Of a stretch of 64,000 bases of DNA, positions 7,133-16,783 are shown in pieces. The DNA lies in IMG/VR virus record IMGVR_UViG_3300027287_000002, positions 62,001 to 126,000 of that record, one strand, 5' to 3'. Origin of the DNA: a virus. The notes below the pieces were generated by a model. That model made no database searches and was not told the DNA's origin. It saw only the letters and a program-made list of their open reading frames with translations. The position numbers and the translations under genes are program-made. Position 1 is the first letter of the stretch, and each line of letters starts with the position of its first letter.

Positions 7133-7349
7133 TTTTTGTTCTTTCCACTGATAATGCCAAATACACATCAGGATCATTCATCCAAGTATGTTTAGGTAAA
7201 GACCTTCCTATATATAAAGAAATTGACTTCCTAAAATTATCTTTTCTTATATAGAAACCATGTTGATTGTGATATGCACTACTAAATAATGCTACTTGCC
7301 AATGATTATGACATACACAACCACCACGATTATTAAAATAACAGATCAT
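7116..7349 (-). CDS. Array paralog 1 (MICWF family)
   Basis: 77 residues, first member after the polymerase gene. MICYFNNRGGCVCHN start, KDNFRKSISLYIGRSL, then HTWMNDPDVYLA. The usual PxKKDK end is replaced by a longer tail (LSVERTKNDLLV) that runs over the next start. Its ribosome site AAAGGA lies inside the last codons of the polymerase gene, tying expression of the array to the polymerase transcript. No function can be assigned. Confidence 0.82.
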   Translation of the reverse strand: MICYFNNRGGCVCHNHWQVALFSSAYHNQHGFYIRKDNFRKSISLYIGRSLPKHTWMNDPDVYLALSVERTKNDLLV

Positions 7350-7355
7350 TTTAAT

Positions 7356-9956
7356 TTATTCCTTTAATAAGATAGATACATCTCTACCTTGATACATAAT
7401 CTTAATGTCTTTACCTGCATTATTCTTAATCCATTCGCTTAACCTGTCTGTTTCACTATGAGATAACTCACTCAACTCATAAATCTCATAATGCTTTGCT
7501 TTTTCCTCTTGCTCCGTGCTTAAGGTTGTTTCATTTAATACCTTTGGCTTTGGCTGTCCACTATGATCTACTTTAAAAGCATTTACTAAAAACTCATCTT
7601 CACCTTTGCCTTCCCTTAACTCTTTCAAGTCATAAGGCACAGACCAATCTTTTCCTATCTCAACATCCACTGTTAATGGTACAATCCAATTCTTATTTTG
7701 CAATGCTTTATTCCTAACCATAATATCACATAACAAAGGTATCGCTTCACCTATAATGTCTTTATGGATTTCAAACACAATTTCATCATGCACTGTTAAA
7801 ATCATCATTAGCTTATCAAACCAATTTCTCTTTTTAACATTCTCATAAATTAAACTCATTGCAATCTTAGTAATATCTGCACTCGTACCTTGCACAGGTG
7901 AATTTACTGCCTTTCTCTCATCCTTTGATCTCAAAGAAAACTCTTTAGATTTAATATCAGGCATTAACATTCTTCGACCAAAAGCTGTTAATACATATCC
8001 ATTTTCTTTGGCAAAATCCACTTCCTTTTTCCACCACTTTGTTAAACCTTTATATGTCTTTGTAAAGGTTTGATATTTCTCATCACCTTCTTCTTGAGTA
8101 CAACTAATAGTTCTAACTACTGCTTTACCTGTACCACCATAACATAAAGCAAAATTAACACCTTTCGCATTGCCTCTTAATGCTTTCCAATCAGGTCTTT
8201 TCTTTGCCTCTTCACCATAAAAAGCAACTGCTGTCAATGTATGCAAATCACCTATTTTATCTGATCCACATATACAGATAGCTGGTGGTATAATAGGAAA
8301 TCCATCTTCGCCTCGTTCTTTAGTATATTTACGATTGCATGATGAACATCTAAAAAATTCTTCAATCCATAAAGGCTCTTGACTAATGTTTGTTACAATT
8401 CTTAACTCAACACCTGCATAGTCAATTGCTACTAAATAATGATCAGGATTTCTTACTGCAATACACTCTCTTAATCTTGAAGTAATCATTGGTCTTTTCG
8501 GATCATATCCTGATGGAATACCTTGAAAAGGTACTCTACAACCACCATCTTTTGTCTCCCATGGTCTACTTGTAGTACCACAACTAAAACGACCTGTATC
8601 TGCTCCGAACTGATTAAACTTTGGTTTTAATGTACCATCATCTGCAATATCTTCTTTCATAGGTATGAGATATTGACCTAATGCTTTAGCTAGTTCTCTT
8701 AATCTTTTAATCTTTCTCACAAATGGAAAAGTATCGGATGCCTCTTCAATTACTTCATCTAAAACATCAGCACCTGTTGCCACTTGACCACTTGCAGTAG
8801 TTTGTAAATTAGGTACTTCTAATTCTCTAAACATCATGCCTAATTGTTGAGAAGATAAAATATCATATTTATATTCAAAGACTACTTCTTCTTTTTGTTT
8901 AGGATTAGTTAAAGATGCTACCATTTTTCTAGCTACAAAATCTTCACCTGCCATATCTAAATGTGGATACATACGATCAGCTTCTTTTCTTGCCTCGTCT
9001 ATGCAATCTTTAAAGCTATCTGTATTATCTGTATTAAACTTATTAACACCTTTTAAATCGCCTTTCATGATTTTAATGTATGCTGGCATAACATCTCTAC
9101 CAAGTAATTCATTTGCTCCTTCATATACTTCAATAAGGCTGTCCATCCATTCCTTTTGACCAATCTTAATAAACTCTTGTGTTTTCTTTTGATCAATATA
9201 AACTCTGTTTCTGTGCATCCACCTAACTGATGTATTGCATTTCTTTTCTATCATATAAAGACTAATCATTTCTTTAGGAAAGATGTCTTTTAAGATATTA
9301 TAAAGTTTAAGAGTACATAAAGCATCAGCACCTGCATACCATACACAAGCATCCCAAGACGGATCAAGAGTAGAATAATCTTTAATTTTAGATTTAGGAA
9401 TGAGTTCATCAAGTTCAATCATTTCCCAACCTAATTTATCTTTAGACATATCTTTAAGACCACGACCACCTTTATCACGACTGTTCATAAGACAAGCCAT
9501 AATATAGTTATCTTCCCATAGCTTTGGATTTTCAAATCTTTCTTTACCTAAAAGAGTTTCGCCATTATATTCTAAAAACTCTTGATCAAAAGCACCATTA
9601 TGGAATATAGGAATAGCAGTAGCATTTACATTAAGCAAGCGACTAAATTCTCTATCTATGATTGACCATGAAACATTATGTTCTGTACCTGCACTGTGTC
9701 TAATAGGAAAGTAATATGCTTTCTTTTCATTCGGAGCAATAGAAATACCTACAATAGATGCTCTTGTTCTACCATGAAAAACACGATTATCTAAACCTGT
9801 TGTTTCTAAGTCTATGCCATAATGACTAGATGCCAAACATTCATCAATAGCTTGTTTAATATTATCTTTAGTACCTAAAATGAGATCAACTTCTTTCATC
9901 CATTTTTTAGGTTTAACATCTGGTCTTTGTAGTGATTCAAAGAAATCTGAAAACAT
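7356..9956 (-). CDS. Family A DNA polymerase with 3'-5' exonuclease
   Basis: 866 residues; replicative polymerase of the Pol I family. The exonuclease domain shows DLE (49-51), HNGAFD (119-124) and Y-x-x-x-D (207-211), so all DEDDy acidic residues are present. The polymerase domain has motif A DYAGVELR (D512), O-helix R594-x-x-x-K598 with NF-x-x-x-YG, and motif C HDE (723-725). Between motifs A and B there is an inserted C-x-x-C...C-x-C cluster (537, 540, 561, 563) that probably binds zinc. About 85 extra residues follow the palm. There is no 5' nuclease domain. AAAAGG precedes the ATG. The small-protein array is expressed just downstream. Confidence 0.96.
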   Translation of the reverse strand: MFSDFFESLQRPDVKPKKWMKEVDLILGTKDNIKQAIDECLASSHYGIDLETTGLDNRVFHGRTRASIVGISIAPNEKKAYYFPIRHSAGTEHNVSWSIIDREFSRLLNVNATAIPIFHNGAFDQEFLEYNGETLLGKERFENPKLWEDNYIMACLMNSRDKGGRGLKDMSKDKLGWEMIELDELIPKSKIKDYSTLDPSWDACVWYAGADALCTLKLYNILKDIFPKEMISLYMIEKKCNTSVRWMHRNRVYIDQKKTQEFIKIGQKEWMDSLIEVYEGANELLGRDVMPAYIKIMKGDLKGVNKFNTDNTDSFKDCIDEARKEADRMYPHLDMAGEDFVARKMVASLTNPKQKEEVVFEYKYDILSSQQLGMMFRELEVPNLQTTASGQVATGADVLDEVIEEASDTFPFVRKIKRLRELAKALGQYLIPMKEDIADDGTLKPKFNQFGADTGRFSCGTTSRPWETKDGGCRVPFQGIPSGYDPKRPMITSRLRECIAVRNPDHYLVAIDYAGVELRIVTNISQEPLWIEEFFRCSSCNRKYTKERGEDGFPIIPPAICICGSDKIGDLHTLTAVAFYGEEAKKRPDWKALRGNAKGVNFALCYGGTGKAVVRTISCTQEEGDEKYQTFTKTYKGLTKWWKKEVDFAKENGYVLTAFGRRMLMPDIKSKEFSLRSKDERKAVNSPVQGTSADITKIAMSLIYENVKKRNWFDKLMMILTVHDEIVFEIHKDIIGEAIPLLCDIMVRNKALQNKNWIVPLTVDVEIGKDWSVPYDLKELREGKGEDEFLVNAFKVDHSGQPKPKVLNETTLSTEQEEKAKHYEIYELSELSHSETDRLSEWIKNNAGKDIKIMYQGRDVSILLKE

Positions 9957-10012
9957 GATTGTCCTTTTAATAAAAAGAGTTCAATCATATTATATTATAT
10001 TAAATCTTTTTT

Positions 10013-10744
10013 CTAAGTATTTTCATCCGTGTATCTATGTGCTTTAAGATTATATTGACAGCACATCTCAATACCTACATTTAAACGATTGACTTCAAAA
10101 GACATGACAATCTTTTCTAAATGTGTTTGATCAATTTTTTGTTCATCAATAACTAATTGACCTTCCCCGGGGATATTATCTATGTTTTCTTTTCTTAAAT
10201 CAATATTTGATTGAAAAACTTCATCTATAAAATCTTCAATCTTTTCATCATCAAAAAATCCTTCTTCACTTTCATCCCAACTGTCATCTTCATCTTCTTC
10301 TTCAAAACCAATGATTTGATTTTGAATTTCTTTCATCAGTTCATTTTTACCTGCATCAGTAGAAAGATCTGATTTAAGAGCAGTCAAAAGATCAGCTTGA
10401 TTACCATAATTCTTAACAGCCTTTAATAACTTTTTTGCCATGTCTGTATGCAAGATATTTCCTTGAAAGAACATTCTTGCACCAATAACACCTTCAAGTT
10501 CATATTCACCACTGTGTAATAAACTTGGTCTTGTTAAAGTTACCATACCTTTTAAATATTCTAATGGTGTTAGTGATTTAGTAGCATATACTTTTAAATT
10601 CATAATCGCATCTGCCAAAGCTGTGATTAAAGCATCTGCTACAATCTTTTCTTTATCGATTGGAATTAAATTAAAGAGATTGCTAAAAGCTAATTTGACA
10701 ATAGATGTTGGACTAGCATACTTACTGATATATGAATACTTCAT
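10013..10744 (-). CDS. Leader-bearing acidic protein, 243 aa
   Basis: Starts at the ATG at 10744 (AAAGGA six nt upstream; an in-frame TTG further upstream is less likely). The N-terminus MKYSYISKYASPTSIVKLAF has no acidic residue, like the leaders of several other proteins here. The middle carries a very acidic run (EEEDEDDSWDESEE near residue 155). No domain was recognised. A leader plus an acidic body would fit a packaged or scaffold-like protein, but this is inference. It is upstream of the polymerase in the same direction. Confidence 0.72.
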   Translation of the reverse strand: MKYSYISKYASPTSIVKLAFSNLFNLIPIDKEKIVADALITALADAIMNLKVYATKSLTPLEYLKGMVTLTRPSLLHSGEYELEGVIGARMFFQGNILHTDMAKKLLKAVKNYGNQADLLTALKSDLSTDAGKNELMKEIQNQIIGFEEEDEDDSWDESEEGFFDDEKIEDFIDEVFQSNIDLRKENIDNIPGEGQLVIDEQKIDQTHLEKIVMSFEVNRLNVGIEMCCQYNLKAHRYTDENT

Positions 10745-10810
10745 TTTAAATCCTTTGTGTTTTATCAATACAAAGGATCATACTATAGAATAATTATAAA
10801 AAACACACCT

Positions 10811-11167
10811 TTATTGATTGATATAATGCAAAATCACTTTCTTTAAAAATTCAGGTTTGGATACTAAGTTATACCATTTAAATGAATGACTTGAAAATTC
10901 ACTATATGAATAAGTACCATCATTTCTTCCAACATCTGCTATTTTTTCTTCAGTGATCACAATTTGAAGTTTAAAATTTCTACCGAAATAAATTCTATTG
11001 TCTTCACAAATGAAACTCTTTGCTTTAAGTTTATATTTCACTTGAAGATCATCAAAAGAGTTAAGAACATCACAAAGAATTTGTGCACCCTCGATACAAT
11101 AATCTTCATTGCCTTCAATTTCCCAATCGATGTTATTAAGGTCTTGAATTTTTTGATTTAAGTCCAT
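10811..11167 (-). CDS. Hypothetical protein, 118 aa
   Basis: Soluble alpha/beta-type protein (begins MDLNQKIQDLNNIDWEIEG), with an aromatic-rich end (SFKWYNLVSKPEF). AAGGA lies 8-9 nt before the ATG. It is transcribed from the promoter copy at 11198-11240, which sits between this gene and the sheath gene. No family was recognised. Its promoter class groups it with the other candidate early genes. Confidence 0.75.
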   Translation of the reverse strand: MDLNQKIQDLNNIDWEIEGNEDYCIEGAQILCDVLNSFDDLQVKYKLKAKSFICEDNRIYFGRNFKLQIVITEEKIADVGRNDGTYSYSEFSSHSFKWYNLVSKPEFLKKVILHYINQ

Positions 11168-11197
11168 TTGACTTTTCCTTTTTAAGGTTGTGTTAAT

Positions 11198-11240
11198 GAT
11201 ATTAGATAAACACTAAGACACTTAAAAAGATTGCAACTTT
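11198..11240 (-). promoter_or_regulatory. Phage promoter element (TTGCAA class), copy 3
   Basis: Minus-strand GTTGCAATC, an 18-nt spacer, TGTTTATC, then TAATATC. The upstream TGAAC half is not conserved in this copy, but the rest aligns. It follows the sheath stop codon by 12 nt and precedes the 118-residue gene by about 30 nt. Confidence 0.6.
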
Positions 11241-11251
11241 ATTAAAATATT

Positions 11252-14200
11252 TTATCCATTTGAACGAACATTAAATGTAAATTGAATATACAATAATGGG
11301 AATACTGGCTTGTAGAAAGCATTGATCAATAATCCTGTCGCATCTTCAGGATCTTGTACCACTGCCAAACCTGTATATGATTCAATGATGCCACTCAAAA
11401 CAAGTCTTTGAAATTCATTATTGACTGCTAATAAAACCTGTGTTTGAATCACAGGTAAATTCTTAACACCAATAAATCCATCCAAAACACCTCTCATTGT
11501 TCTTTGAACTTGATCTGCAATTTGAATGATTGTAGGTGTCTTTGTCAATACAGATGACATATTGGTTGTTAAACCATGTCTAATCTTAATGGTTGTGCCT
11601 GCATTCTCAAGAATAGAAACACCTTTAACTGCTGTTGCATTTGCCTCAACAGGTGTTAGATTTCTCAATACACCATTAAAGCCATTTACTTGTCTTGATT
11701 CCCATGGGGTAGCAACATCAATATTAATAGATGTTGTTGTACCAGCTACTGCACAAGCTAAATAGCGACCATCTACAATATAAGTAACAGGATTACCTGT
11801 TGCATTTGTGATAGTTAAACTTGCAATATCTGGATAAATAACACGAACACGACTTGAACCTGTAAGATTTGCCAAACGACCTGCTTCTTTTGGAATAGTA
11901 CCACTTGCAAAACCTAAAATCGCTGTTCTTTCAGATCTAAATCTTAATGAACTTTGTAAATCACAATGCTTGCTAATATGACTTAACAAACTTTCACTTG
12001 CAGGGATCAATGGCAAAATTACTGATGGTGTCAAAACTGCTGTAATGCCACCTTCAATAGAATCAATCGCTTCAATCATTTGTGTTTCTGTGATTTCAGC
12101 ACTACCTGCTAATCTCTTAATTTGTTTACAAGCAATTGTACCTGCACCATTCAAGATTGCAAGATAAGCACCTAATGACATAGGATTTTGTGTAGATACT
12201 TCACCATATTCAGATACAACATCTGCAATGCTATTAAATACCTTTGTTGTATAGTCTACTTTCTCTTGTGTATAAGAGATATAATAAACTTGACCAATAT
12301 CAGGTTCACTGCCACCTTTGTCAAAGGTTTCAAGATTAGCTGTATCACCTACTGAAACACCTGTTGTATTTGATACGATTACAGATACACCATTAACAAA
12401 GTTCTTTGGAATATTTGCATTACAAGTGATGTTTTGACTTACATTCCATTTAAAGAAAGCATTTGCATCTTGGGGATAATCTACACCACCATCTCTTGGC
12501 AAAATAGTGAATGTTAATCCTGTTACAGCATCTACATAGGTTTGACCAATATAACCATCTTGACCAAGACCACTATTGAAAATAGAAGTATTAGCTGAAC
12601 CTGATCCATTAGATACACTTGATTTTACATAGAAACCTTGTTTAGCATCTTCACCAACTGCACCATCTAAATTTGTAATCTTTAATCCTGTGCCTTTGGT
12701 TGTAATCGCATTGCCACCTGTGAAATCTACAATAGATCCTACACCTGTGCTTAAACTTTCAATCGCTAGATATTGCTTGTTAGTTGCACTAATATGTACA
12801 AAAGCAACAGCCTTTGATTTGAAATAGTCATTTGCAAGAGTTTCACCAAAAAGCAAATCTGTTAATGTATTTGATTGATGGCTCATTAATGCACTTACAA
12901 TTTGACTTGCATTTACACTAGATGATGTAGAGGTTTGATTTGCAGTTAAACCTAAAGTTTCATTTGCACTACCATTTAAAACTTTAAGATAACTATTTAC
13001 AAAAGATCCACCACCTACAATACGAATGCCTGCACCTTCTTGAGTAGCTACTACAATAGCATCTACACCAGCATCAGCAAAAGCATTATTGATTTGATCT
13101 ACAATAGAATTAGAGATCAAGATCAAACCATCTACAATACTCTCACCTACACAAGTTAAAGTGCCTGTGCCACTAGATGTAAATTCTACACTTACAATAG
13201 TTCCATTCACATCAAGCAATAAAGTATTATTAGCTGGATATGAGTTATTAGTACCATTATAGAATTTCACAGCTGGTTGACTGTCTGCTGTCTTTTGTTC
13301 TGTCCAACCTGTTAATAACTTTAATGTAGGTTGTTGAACGACTGCACCTTTAAGAGCAGATGCAAAACTTGCTTTTAATCCTGCCTTTGTTAATAAGCTA
13401 CCTGCTACTACACGGATACCTAACTCACCACTTGGTAAGAAATATGTATTGCCTTGAAAGAAACGATTTCTCAAAATCAATCTTTCTTTTAAAGCACCAC
13501 CACCTAGTGAAGTAGTAGCAACTTGTGCAACAGGTAAAAGACCAAATTTAGTTTGTGTACCATCTGCATCATCTGTATCAATACCTGCAATGATAGCAAA
13601 ATCATCTTCAGGATCAGCTTGGCTAATAAATTCAAGGTAACCATAGGTATCTTCATCAGCTAGAATGTGGACTACTGTGCCTGTACCACCTAAGAAAAAT
13701 CCATTATTGTTAGCAGTAAAGACAGTACCAATATTATTATCTGCACTACCTACCATTGTATAGTCTGTACCACCTACTGTTAAAATAACATAGGTATCAC
13801 CATCTACAATATCTTGAGCATCTACAATTTCAAATTTCTTGCCTAATTGATCTAAGCTAAAAATCAAACGCCCTTGTGAATTTGCAGTAACAGAAATAAT
13901 CACACCTTCAGTAACACCATCTACTTCATATTGAAGTAAAGCATCTACTAATGCACTATTGATTTGTGTTTCAAGTTCTGTTGCCAAAGCAGTAGCAGTA
14001 GAATAAACAGCATCATTTAAAGTGATTGAAATTTCGCCTACTGTTCCATTTACATTACCTACAAATTGGAAAGATAAAGTATCATGGCTGTTTGCAATAA
14101 TCTCTACACCACCATTTAAGGTAGTCATGGTTTGGTATTGAGCAGATACAGAATTACAAGCAATATTAATAGCATTTGCAATATCTGTAGCAGTACAATT

Positions 14201-16300
14201 TGCGACTGTGCCAATGTTCACTACTACATCTTGATTATCCAGCTTTAATTGAATGCTGTCATTACCTGCACTAATTGTACCTAAATCTTCCAATCCACTT
14301 TCTACTGTATATGGCAACACATCACCTACGATATGTGCAATCGCTCCAAAACGACCTGCACCTGTTGGTGCTGATAAACTTACACCACCTGTGATAGTTG
14401 CTTCATCAATAGCTAAATTGATTTGATCGCTTGTATCTTTAATGGTGAAATATGGACTTGCTCCACCACTAATATATAAAGCACTTGTAGGATTGCTAGA
14501 TGCAAATTTAACAGTCACTGTTTCATTAATAGGTGTGCCTGTTGTGATACGAGCATCAGGTAGTAATTCACTGCCACTTGGGAAAGACAAATCTACACCA
14601 TTTAAAGATGATCCTTTTGTACCTAAAGTAACATCATATAAAGCACTACCTTGCTTTAAAACTTGATATTTACCTGATCCACTTGCACCATCTGAAATAC
14701 AAACAAATTGATATTGATTATTTCCACCAATAGTAGAATCAGTCAAAGTGTTATAATAGAAAGTAGCAAATACTTCTTTGCCTTCTTCTACTTCTTCAGA
14801 TAAGACGATTGTGGAATCAACAGGATTAACACGAACGACTACTGAATCAGCTTTCTCAATCGCATCGGTAAAATTATATCCTACTTTGACTTGAACTAAA
14901 TCTGCTCTTGAAGTAGGTGTGCCTGAACCTGTACCATCGACAGGTTGGTATGGCAATTTAAATGTGCTTGGTAAAGGTCTAGGTGGTACAACACTTGTGT
15001 CAATTACTCTTTCACATTTAACAAGATAAACCTTATCATCTTTTAAAGATGCTGTGATTTGGCTGTCATTAAATGCTGTTGCACCTGTTGAGGTTTCACC
15101 TGCTTCAACAAGAACAGAAGTACCCCAAACAATCTTATCATCTTTAAGAACCCATGAAACACCTTCGATAAAATTAGAAGATGCACCACCTGATCCATCA
15201 GCAACAAGAGAAACAGATTCAACACTAACAACACCTGTGCTTGGAATGTAATCAAATTGATCTCTAAAGCTATTAAAGTAATAAGTTACTGTTAAAGTAG
15301 CATCAGTAGCTGGAGCATCTTTCAAAGTAATGCTACCATTAGTACCATCTACACTTGCAGGTGAAATTGTACTGCCATTAAGTTTAACTACAACATCAGT
15401 AATATCAGTAGTAGTAATACCACCATTAGTACCATCGACAATAGGATAATGACTTGTAAAGAAAGTCTTGTTTCTTGAAGTAGCTTGATTAACGACAAGA
15501 CCAAGTTTAGCATTAGCAGATCCACTACCAATAACAATAGAGCCATTAGCATTTAATTGTAAGTTTTCTTGATTAAAGTTATCTGTGTATGTAGATGCCT
15601 CTAAAGAACCATAAGATCCTGAATTAATAATAGCAACTACTCTATTAAGATCATCTTCTCTATTGCCTGTTGAAACTGTTGGCAAAGAAATAGAATATTG
15701 AACACCATCTACTAAGAAAACAAAAACATTACTTAAAGCATCAAAATCAAAGCTACCATTTGAGCCAATGATTTCAGCTTGAGTAGTAGTGATTTGAGAT
15801 GAAATATCTTCATTCTCAATTAAAGTATCTGTTCTCTTAAAAAAATAAGAAACTAAAACAGTATCTGTGATAGCTGGTGTAGATGCAAGTTCAACAATAC
15901 CTTTAGCACCATCTACACTTAAAACAACAGTAACTTGACCATTGACATAAGCAGTGACACTAGAACTATCAGTAGCGACTACACCACCACCCGTACCATC
16001 AACCATAGGAAATTTTTGAACTTGCACTTTAGTTGCAGTTCCATTGAAATTACCTAAAATTGGTGTACCATCAGGATTAAATCCTAATACTGCACGACCA
16101 CTCATATTTTCATTTACAATTCGTTGATCTACAGATGAAGAAGATCCACGAATCATTTGAACTCCAACAGATTGAATAGTTTCTTTACCTGCACCTAGCA
16201 ATAAAGGTATTTGACCTGTGAAATTGCTAGATGGTAAAGGTGAATCAAAAACTGTTTGAGTATATACACCGGGCGGTGCATAGCCACCTTGAATAGCCAT
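11252..16300 (-). CDS. Tail sheath protein, very large
   Basis: 1682 residues; contractile tail sheath subunit. The N-terminus (MAIQGGYAPPGVYTQTVF) carries the P-G-V-Y signature of sheath proteins. The last 400 or so residues match the sheath core (QNPMSLGAYLAILNG, later RTMRGVLDGFIGVKN and the terminal FPLLYIQFTFNVRSNG). Known sheaths are usually about 400-700 residues. The extra length is a central beta-rich region with repeated Ig-like units (for example near residues 110-155, 290-345 and 450-510, each with V-D-G-T...V-x-V-x-x-N-G...Y-Y/F-F). AGGAG precedes the ATG. It is followed by no tube gene on this strand. Confidence 0.9.
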   Translation of the reverse strand: MAIQGGYAPPGVYTQTVFDSPLPSSNFTGQIPLLLGAGKETIQSVGVQMIRGSSSSVDQRIVNENMSGRAVLGFNPDGTPILGNFNGTATKVQVQKFPMVDGTGGGVVATDSSSVTAYVNGQVTVVLSVDGAKGIVELASTPAITDTVLVSYFFKRTDTLIENEDISSQITTTQAEIIGSNGSFDFDALSNVFVFLVDGVQYSISLPTVSTGNREDDLNRVVAIINSGSYGSLEASTYTDNFNQENLQLNANGSIVIGSGSANAKLGLVVNQATSRNKTFFTSHYPIVDGTNGGITTTDITDVVVKLNGSTISPASVDGTNGSITLKDAPATDATLTVTYYFNSFRDQFDYIPSTGVVSVESVSLVADGSGGASSNFIEGVSWVLKDDKIVWGTSVLVEAGETSTGATAFNDSQITASLKDDKVYLVKCERVIDTSVVPPRPLPSTFKLPYQPVDGTGSGTPTSRADLVQVKVGYNFTDAIEKADSVVVRVNPVDSTIVLSEEVEEGKEVFATFYYNTLTDSTIGGNNQYQFVCISDGASGSGKYQVLKQGSALYDVTLGTKGSSLNGVDLSFPSGSELLPDARITTGTPINETVTVKFASSNPTSALYISGGASPYFTIKDTSDQINLAIDEATITGGVSLSAPTGAGRFGAIAHIVGDVLPYTVESGLEDLGTISAGNDSIQLKLDNQDVVVNIGTVANCTATDIANAINIACNSVSAQYQTMTTLNGGVEIIANSHDTLSFQFVGNVNGTVGEISITLNDAVYSTATALATELETQINSALVDALLQYEVDGVTEGVIISVTANSQGRLIFSLDQLGKKFEIVDAQDIVDGDTYVILTVGGTDYTMVGSADNNIGTVFTANNNGFFLGGTGTVVHILADEDTYGYLEFISQADPEDDFAIIAGIDTDDADGTQTKFGLLPVAQVATTSLGGGALKERLILRNRFFQGNTYFLPSGELGIRVVAGSLLTKAGLKASFASALKGAVVQQPTLKLLTGWTEQKTADSQPAVKFYNGTNNSYPANNTLLLDVNGTIVSVEFTSSGTGTLTCVGESIVDGLILISNSIVDQINNAFADAGVDAIVVATQEGAGIRIVGGGSFVNSYLKVLNGSANETLGLTANQTSTSSSVNASQIVSALMSHQSNTLTDLLFGETLANDYFKSKAVAFVHISATNKQYLAIESLSTGVGSIVDFTGGNAITTKGTGLKITNLDGAVGEDAKQGFYVKSSVSNGSGSANTSIFNSGLGQDGYIGQTYVDAVTGLTFTILPRDGGVDYPQDANAFFKWNVSQNITCNANIPKNFVNGVSVIVSNTTGVSVGDTANLETFDKGGSEPDIGQVYYISYTQEKVDYTTKVFNSIADVVSEYGEVSTQNPMSLGAYLAILNGAGTIACKQIKRLAGSAEITETQMIEAIDSIEGGITAVLTPSVILPLIPASESLLSHISKHCDLQSSLRFRSERTAILGFASGTIPKEAGRLANLTGSSRVRVIYPDIASLTITNATGNPVTYIVDGRYLACAVAGTTTSINIDVATPWESRQVNGFNGVLRNLTPVEANATAVKGVSILENAGTTIKIRHGLTTNMSSVLTKTPTIIQIADQVQRTMRGVLDGFIGVKNLPVIQTQVLLAVNNEFQRLVLSGIIESYTGLAVVQDPEDATGLLINAFYKPVFPLLYIQFTFNVRSNG

Positions 16301-16312
16301 AATCTTTTGCTC

Positions 16313-16738
16313 CTATTTTTGTTGGAAATTACATCCAATTTCTTTTCTGACTTGGTTTTTTATATCTCTTTGAGTTTCATGATAATGCTTATCCATTACA
16401 TATTCATTGTCATATCCAACAACAATATCTAATGGATTGCCTTTTGTTTCTTCAAGTAGCTTTACTTTGTCTTTATATCTCATCTTTGCAATTTCCCATT
16501 TTCTAATAGAATCTTGCATCAATACTCTTTCAAAGTTCGTATCCAAACTCTCAACACCTGTTGATTGTGGTTTTACTTCTTCTACTTGAATTGCATTATA
16601 TCCAATACTCTTTGTACCTTGTAATGCAGAAAAGGCTTCTTTTCCACAGGATGTACAAGATTGAGAATTGACATCAGTAGCTACTCTTTTACTAAAAGAT
16701 AAACCACATGATCTACATTGGAATTTTAAGATAGGCAT
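16313..16738 (-). CDS. Zinc-ribbon tail-associated protein
   Basis: 141 residues. The N-terminal zinc ribbon has C-R-S-C at residues 8-11 and C-T-S-C near 28-31 (FmdB-like layout). The body has a charged helix (IRKWEIAKMRYKDKVKLLEE). AGGAG precedes the ATG. It lies between the sheath gene (12-nt gap) and the 369-residue tail gene, so a role in tail assembly or attachment is likely from context. Similar zinc-ribbon proteins lie beside tail genes in other large phages. The exact function is not known. Confidence 0.75.
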   Translation of the reverse strand: MPILKFQCRSCGLSFSKRVATDVNSQSCTSCGKEAFSALQGTKSIGYNAIQVEEVKPQSTGVESLDTNFERVLMQDSIRKWEIAKMRYKDKVKLLEETKGNPLDIVVGYDNEYVMDKHYHETQRDIKNQVRKEIGCNFQQK

Positions 16739-16783
16739 TAAGATTACTCCTCTTTGTCTAATAACATTGATTTAATAAATAAA

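Larger units (their letters stand above)
5773..7349 (-). repeat. Tandem seven-gene paralog array
   Basis: Seven diverged gene-sized repeats with start-to-start periods of 217-238 nt. Each unit has the junction GATAAGTAAAATGAT(C/T)TG or a variant and encodes one copy of the family of about 72 residues. Both DNA junctions and protein ends are conserved while the centres vary, as expected of repeated duplication followed by divergence. Confidence 0.85.

Noticed and set aside
5773-7349. CRISPR-like or non-coding repeat array
   Set aside because: The unit of about 220 nt is an entire coding gene with a start, stop and conserved protein pattern. There are no short direct repeats with spacers.
15043-15255. 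Overlapping frames within the sheath gene
   Set aside because: Low-complexity frames in a repeat-rich coding region without ribosome sites; the sheath frame is continuous.
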